Below are positions 5,881 through 9,804 of a stretch of DNA of 9,804 nt, one piece after another. Every line of letters starts with the position of its first letter. Position 1 is the first letter of the stretch. A model generated the notes under the pieces. It did not search any database, was not told the DNA's origin, and saw only the letters and a program-made list of their open reading frames with translations. Origin of the DNA: Reyranella sp. Lineage in GTDB: Bacteria; Pseudomonadota; Alphaproteobacteria; Reyranellales; Reyranellaceae. The DNA lies in contig JADHLS010000129.1 of NCBI GenBank assembly GCA_016780605.1, positions 1 to 9,804 of the forward strand, read 5' to 3'. The position numbers and the translations under genes were made by a program.

Positions 5881-7170
5881 ATGGATATCGTGCAAACCGC
5901 GCCCTACGACGTGTTGCTGCGCGGCGGCCGTGTCATCGATCCGGCACAGGGCCTCGATGGCCTCTTCGATGTGGCGGTGCGCGATGGTCGAATCGCCGCG
6001 GTCGGCAAGGGCCTTGCGGCGGAGGCGAAGGAGACGATCGACGTGCGTGGCAAGCTGGTGCTGCCCGGTCTGATCGACACCCACGCCCATGTCTATCGCT
6101 ACGTCAGCGGCCGCTTCGGCCTCGACGCCGACACGGTGGGCGTTCATTCCGGCGTCACCACGGTGGTCGACCAGGGCGGACCCTCGGTCCTGACCTTCCC
6201 GGGCTTCCGCGAATATGTCGTCAAGCCCGCCTCGACGCGTGTGCTCGCCTTCATCTCGGCCTACATGGTGGGCGGGCTGGAGGGTCATTACTATCCGGAG
6301 CTCTACCGTCCCGACTGCATCGCGGTGGACGACACCGTGCGCGCCGCCCGCGAGAACGCCGACCTGGTGCGCGGCATCAAGGGCCACGCCGAGATCGGCG
6401 GCTTCACGCGCTGGGGCGACGAGGCGATGCGCCGCGCCGCCAAGATCGGCCAGGCCCTCGATCTGCCGCTCTACATTCATTTCGGTCAGCTCTGGCCGCT
6501 GCCCGAGGACAAACACCCGTACGATCCCGATGCCGTGCTGCCGGACATGCTCAAGATCCTGCGGCCGGGCGACATCCTCGCCCATCCCTTCACGCGCCAT
6601 CCCGGCGGCTTTGTCGATCAGCACGGCAAGGTCCATGCGATGGTGCGCGAGGCACTAGCGCGCGGCCTCAAGACCGACGTCGGCCACGGCTCGCACTTCT
6701 CGTTCAAGATGGCGCGACTGGTGCTCGAGGCCGGCATCGTGCCCGATACGCTGGGCGCCGACATGCACGGCTACAACACCACCATCCCCAAGCCGCGCGG
6801 CACGCCTGAGAGCCATCCCGACAAGGAGGAGATGCATCTCTTCGCCGGGGCGCAGAACTTCTCGCTGACCTCGGCGATGACCAGCATGCTGGCGCTCGGC
6901 CTCACGCTGGAGCAGGTCGTGCCGATGGTGACCAGCAATTGCGCCGCCATGCTCGGCATGCAAGGCGAGATCGGCACCCTGAAGCCCGGCGTCGACGCCG
7001 ATGTCTCGGTGCTGGCGGACGAGGTCGGCCGCTTCCTGCTGCAGGACAACGAGGACACCCAGGTCGTTGCCGAGCATTTCATCCGGCCGGTCTTCTGCCT
7101 GCGCGCCGGCAGCCGCTTCGATGCCGATGCTGTGATCCTGCCCAAGCCGCTGCTCGCCGACGCCGCATGA
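5881..7170 (+). CDS. Amidohydrolase/deacetylase-family metallohydrolase
   Basis: A 429-residue amidohydrolase-superfamily enzyme, closest by pattern to the Atu3266/EF0837 amidohydrolase/deacetylase group and related to dihydroorotase and D-aminoacylase. Such enzymes use a one- or two-metal centre to hydrolyse amide, cyclic amide or ester bonds. Visible elements are the N-terminal beta-sandwich strand VLLRGGRVIDPAQG, then LPGLIDTHAHVY with H68-A-H70. K167 in RGIKGH is the likely carboxylated bridging lysine. H200 in YIHFG, H235 in DILAHPF and D294 in GADMHGYN are the remaining metal and catalytic residues, and GTLKPGVDADVSVL is the typical C-terminal return to the sandwich. All expected metal ligands are present. 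The stop overlaps the next gene's ATG (ATGA, 7167-7170), so it is translationally coupled to a molybdenum hydroxylase. A ring hydroxylation followed by ring opening would explain the pairing, but the substrate is not recognisable from sequence. Confidence 0.9.
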   Translation: MDIVQTAPYDVLLRGGRVIDPAQGLDGLFDVAVRDGRIAAVGKGLAAEAKETIDVRGKLVLPGLIDTHAHVYRYVSGRFGLDADTVGVHSGVTTVVDQGGPSVLTFPGFREYVVKPASTRVLAFISAYMVGGLEGHYYPELYRPDCIAVDDTVRAARENADLVRGIKGHAEIGGFTRWGDEAMRRAAKIGQALDLPLYIHFGQLWPLPEDKHPYDPDAVLPDMLKILRPGDILAHPFTRHPGGFVDQHGKVHAMVREALARGLKTDVGHGSHFSFKMARLVLEAGIVPDTLGADMHGYNTTIPKPRGTPESHPDKEEMHLFAGAQNFSLTSAMTSMLALGLTLEQVVPMVTSNCAAMLGMQGEIGTLKPGVDADVSVLADEVGRFLLQDNEDTQVVAEHFIRPVFCLRAGSRFDADAVILPKPLLADAA

Positions 7171-9500
7171 CCGGTCTTGGCGTCGGGGCGTCGCTGCGCC
7201 GCAAGGAAGACGCGCGCTTCCTGCACGGCCGCGGCCGCTTCGTCGGTGATATCACGCGGCCGGGCATGCTCGAGGTCGCGTTTCTGCGCAGCCCGGTCGC
7301 GCATGCCCGGCTGCGGTCGGTGACCAAGCCCGCCGGCGGCGAGCAGCGCGTGTTCACGCTCGACGACCTGCCGGGCGTGCGGACGATCCGGGCCAACTCG
7401 GCGCTGCCGGGCTTTCGCGTGTCCGAGCAGCCGGCACTCGCGAAAGACAAGCTGCGGCATGTCGGCGAGGCGATCGCTGCCTGCGTCGCCGAGACGCGCG
7501 CCGCGGCGGAGGATTTGGCCGAAGCCTGCGTGCTCGACTACGAGCCGCTGCCTGCGGTGCACGACATGCTCGCGGCGCCGCTGCCTTCGTCGCCCCTGAT
7601 CCACGACAGCTGGTCGATGAACGCCTTCCTGGAAACGCGGCGCGACGACGACGTGTCGGATCTCGACGCCATCGCGGCGGCAAAGGTGACGCGCACCTTG
7701 CGCACCTCGCGCCAGTGCATGGCGCCGATCGAGGGCCGCGGCGTGCTTGCCGAATGGGACCCCAGGTTGGAGCAGCTGATCGTCACCAGCTCGACGCAGA
7801 TGCCGCACGTCACCAAGACCGGCCTGGCCGACTGCCTCGGCCTCGATGAGGGACAGGTGCGCATCGTGTCGCCTGACGTCGGCGGCGGCTTCGGCTACAA
7901 GGGCATCCTGCTGCCGGAAGAGATCGTGTGCGCCAGCATCGCCATGCAGCTCGGCCGCCCGGTGCGCTGGCTCGAGGATCGCTTCGAGCAGCTCACCGCC
8001 GGCGCCAATTGCCGCGAGCATCATTACGTCATCACCGCCTGGGCCGACCGCGACGGCAGGTTGCTCGGCATGGAATGCGAGGCGACGGTCGATGCCGGCG
8101 CCTACTCGTCCTATCCGTTCGGGGCCTGCCTCGAAGCGGCGCAGGTAGGATCGATCCTGCCCGGGCCCTATGTCCTGCCGCGGCTGCGCTGCCACACCAT
8201 CTCGGCCTGCACCAACAAGCCGCCGATCCTGCCCTATCGCGGCGTGGCGCGGACCGGCGTGTGCTACGCCATGGAGACCACGCTCGACAGCCTGGCGCGG
8301 CAGCTCGGCATCTCGGCGGAAGCCATCCGGCTCGCCAATCTGGTGACGCCCGAGGCGATGCCCTACCGCAACCTGGTGGGCAAGGTGTTCGACAGCGGCG
8401 ACTATCCCGAATCGCTGCGCCGCGCGGTGGCCGCGTTCGACCTCGCCGCCATTCGCGCGCGCCAGGCCAGGGGCGAGACGGTGGGCCTCGGCCTCTCGGT
8501 CTTTTGCGAACAGGGCGCGCACGGCACGTCGGTCTATCACGCCTGGGGTATCCCGTTCGTCCCGGGATTCGAGCAGGCGCATGTGCGCCTCAGTCCCGAC
8601 GGCGTGCTCGAGGTCCGGGTCGGCGTCCACAGCCATGGCCAGGGCATGGAGACGACGCTGGCCCAGGTCGCGAACGAGATCCTGGGCGTGCACCCCGACA
8701 AGGTGCGCGTGGTCCATGGCGACACGGCGCTGACACCTTATTCGACGGGCACCTGGGGCAGCCGCGCGATGGTGATGGCGGGCGGCGCCGTTGCCGAAGC
8801 CTGCCGCCAGCTTGCTGAACGCGTGGCCGCGATCGGGGCGGCGCTGCTGCAGGTGTCGATCGGCGAGGTGGTCGTCGACGGCGGCGAGGTCCGGCGACGC
8901 GACAATGGCGGCTCGGTCGCGATCGCCGACGTTGCCCGTACCTGGTACCGCGCGCCGCAGAACCTGCCGCGCGACGTGAACAAGGGCGGCCTCGAGGTGA
9001 CGGCGGGCTACCGGCCCGACCCCGCTACCGGCACCCACTCCTACGCCTGCCACGCCTGCGTCGTTCGCGTCGACACCGAGACCGGCGGCGTCGTCATCGA
9101 GGACTATCTGGTGGTCGAGGATGGCGGCAAGCTGGTGAACCCGATGATCGTCGACGGCCAGGTGTTGGGTGGTCTGGCGCAAGGCATCGGGACCGCGCTC
9201 TACGAGGAGATGCCTTACGATCCGGCGGGCCAGCCCTTGGCCGCGACTCTTGCCGACTATCTCCTGCCGGGGACCACGGACGTGCCGGACGTCCGTCTCG
9301 ATCACATGGAGACGCCGAGCCCGTGGACGACGTTCGGGCAGAAGGGAATCGGCGAGAGCGGCGCGATCGGCCCGCCGGCTGCCATCGTCAATGCGATCAA
9401 CGACGCGCTGGCGCCGCTTGGCGTCGAAGTGACCGACCTGCCGGCCAGCCCGCCGCGCGTGCTGGCCGCGATCGAGGCCGCGCGGGCGACGCGGCGATGA
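7167..9500 (+). CDS. Xanthine dehydrogenase family molybdopterin-binding subunit (CoxL/CutL-like)
   Basis: A 777-residue large subunit of a three-subunit molybdenum hydroxylase, which inserts a water-derived oxygen into an aldehyde or an N-heterocyclic carbon. It begins with the usual GASLRRKEDARFLHGRGRFVGD. It has GGGFGYKG (239-246), LPYRGVAR (R358 and R362), GQGMETTLAQVANEILGV (from 491), TPYSTGTWGSR, and GQKGIGESGAIGPP with E730 as the expected catalytic glutamate base. The length is normal (about 770-800). The active-site loop is YRGVAR rather than the AYRCSFR type, so this is not a form I CO dehydrogenase despite the family name. ATG 7167 overlaps the amidohydrolase stop (ATGA) and the stop overlaps the next ATG (ATGA). 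The order large subunit then FAD subunit predicts a 2Fe-2S subunit beyond the right edge. Tight coupling with an amidohydrolase favours a heterocyclic substrate (inference). Confidence 0.93.
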   Translation: MTGLGVGASLRRKEDARFLHGRGRFVGDITRPGMLEVAFLRSPVAHARLRSVTKPAGGEQRVFTLDDLPGVRTIRANSALPGFRVSEQPALAKDKLRHVGEAIAACVAETRAAAEDLAEACVLDYEPLPAVHDMLAAPLPSSPLIHDSWSMNAFLETRRDDDVSDLDAIAAAKVTRTLRTSRQCMAPIEGRGVLAEWDPRLEQLIVTSSTQMPHVTKTGLADCLGLDEGQVRIVSPDVGGGFGYKGILLPEEIVCASIAMQLGRPVRWLEDRFEQLTAGANCREHHYVITAWADRDGRLLGMECEATVDAGAYSSYPFGACLEAAQVGSILPGPYVLPRLRCHTISACTNKPPILPYRGVARTGVCYAMETTLDSLARQLGISAEAIRLANLVTPEAMPYRNLVGKVFDSGDYPESLRRAVAAFDLAAIRARQARGETVGLGLSVFCEQGAHGTSVYHAWGIPFVPGFEQAHVRLSPDGVLEVRVGVHSHGQGMETTLAQVANEILGVHPDKVRVVHGDTALTPYSTGTWGSRAMVMAGGAVAEACRQLAERVAAIGAALLQVSIGEVVVDGGEVRRRDNGGSVAIADVARTWYRAPQNLPRDVNKGGLEVTAGYRPDPATGTHSYACHACVVRVDTETGGVVIEDYLVVEDGGKLVNPMIVDGQVLGGLAQGIGTALYEEMPYDPAGQPLAATLADYLLPGTTDVPDVRLDHMETPSPWTTFGQKGIGESGAIGPPAAIVNAINDALAPLGVEVTDLPASPPRVLAAIEAARATRR

Positions 9501-9804
9501 AGCCCGCGCCCTTCACCTATGCGCGGCCGACGGACTGGTCGGACGCTGTCAAACTCGTCGCCGCCGGTGCCCGGCCGGGCGCCGGCACGCAATCGCTGGG
9601 ACCGCTGCTCAACCTGCGCCTGGCGCAGCCTGGCGCGATCGCCGACCTGCGCCACCTGCCGGACTATGCCGGCGTCACGGTGGCGGATGGCGTGGTTCGC
9701 ATCGGCGCCGGCACCACCCACGCCGCGATCGAGGATGGTGCCGTGCCGGGGCGGCTTGGCGCGATCATGGCGGGCGTCGCCCGCGGCATCGCTTACCGGC
9801 CGGT
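9497..9804 (+). CDS. FAD-binding (CoxM-like) subunit of molybdenum hydroxylase, cut at the right edge
   Basis: The first 102 codons of the medium, FAD-binding subunit that passes electrons from the 2Fe-2S subunit to the acceptor. It begins MKPAPFTYARPTDWSDAVKL, the standard opening of this family. The first FAD pyrophosphate loop follows (GAGTQSLGPLLNLRLA, 28-43), then IADLRHLPDYAGV and VRIGAGTTHAAIE. The window ends at GIAYRPV, just before the expected RNRGTIGGS second FAD loop. The first loop usually reads AGGxS; here residue 31 is threonine (AGTQS). ATG 9497 overlaps the preceding stop by four bases. The full subunit is normally about 270-290 residues. Confidence 0.9.
   Translation, partial: MKPAPFTYARPTDWSDAVKLVAAGARPGAGTQSLGPLLNLRLAQPGAIADLRHLPDYAGVTVADGVVRIGAGTTHAAIEDGAVPGRLGAIMAGVARGIAYRP

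Noticed and set aside
6771..9305. An 844-codon open frame on the minus strand opposite the amidohydrolase and molybdenum hydroxylase
   Set aside because: It is rich in R, H, A, D and G with no domain pattern, and it lies wholly antisense to two genes with clear family motifs. Long antisense frames are expected at this GC content.
7167..9500. Form I carbon monoxide dehydrogenase large subunit
   Set aside because: The diagnostic AYRCSFR loop is absent; the equivalent loop reads PYRGVAR, as in other molybdenum hydroxylases.

Overview
This is a GC-rich, gene-dense stretch of bacterial chromosome. It holds eight protein-coding genes, two of them cut by the window edges, and no RNA genes, mobile elements or CRISPR arrays that I can see. 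The base composition, the families present (NtaA/DszA-type flavin monooxygenases, paired DUF1989 proteins, TauD/TfdA dioxygenase, CoxL/CoxM-type molybdenum hydroxylase) and the ATGA-coupled operons suggest a soil or rhizosphere proteobacterium, most likely an alphaproteobacterium of the Rhizobiales/Reyranella kind. That placement is an inference from style, not proven.

Layout. (1) 1-666, minus: the first 222 codons of an NtaA/DszA-family FMN-dependent monooxygenase. (2) 667-785: a divergent intergenic region with a near-perfect sigma-54 (-24/-12) promoter pointing right. (3) 786-4697, plus: a tight four-gene unit made of a UAAP1-like DUF1989 protein, a UAAP2-like DUF1989 protein, a short divergent LLM-fold protein, and a full-length NtaA-type monooxygenase. 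(4) 4646-5707, minus: a TauD/TfdA-type Fe(II)/2-oxoglutarate dioxygenase, converging on and overlapping the end of unit 3 by 52 bp. (5) 5708-5880: a second divergent intergenic region. (6) 5881-9804, plus: a second coupled operon made of an amidohydrolase/deacetylase-family metallohydrolase, a molybdopterin-binding hydroxylase large subunit and the start of its FAD subunit. The operon runs off the right edge, where the 2Fe-2S subunit would be expected.

Together the genes look like a catabolic or scavenging locus for an organic nitrogen (possibly also sulfur) compound. Oxygenases would attack the substrate: an FMN monooxygenase, an Fe/2OG dioxygenase and a molybdenum hydroxylase. C-N bond enzymes would then process the products: the DUF1989 pair and the amidohydrolase. 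No transporter, regulator or flavin reductase is inside the window.

The most notable point is unit 3. Paired UAAP1/UAAP2 proteins normally accompany urea/guanidine carboxylase and allophanate hydrolase, where they act as carboxyguanidine deiminase. Here the transcription unit is bounded on both sides inside the window, contains no carboxylase or hydrolase, and pairs them with two LLM-fold proteins instead. One of those two has lost its recognisable FMN-binding motifs.
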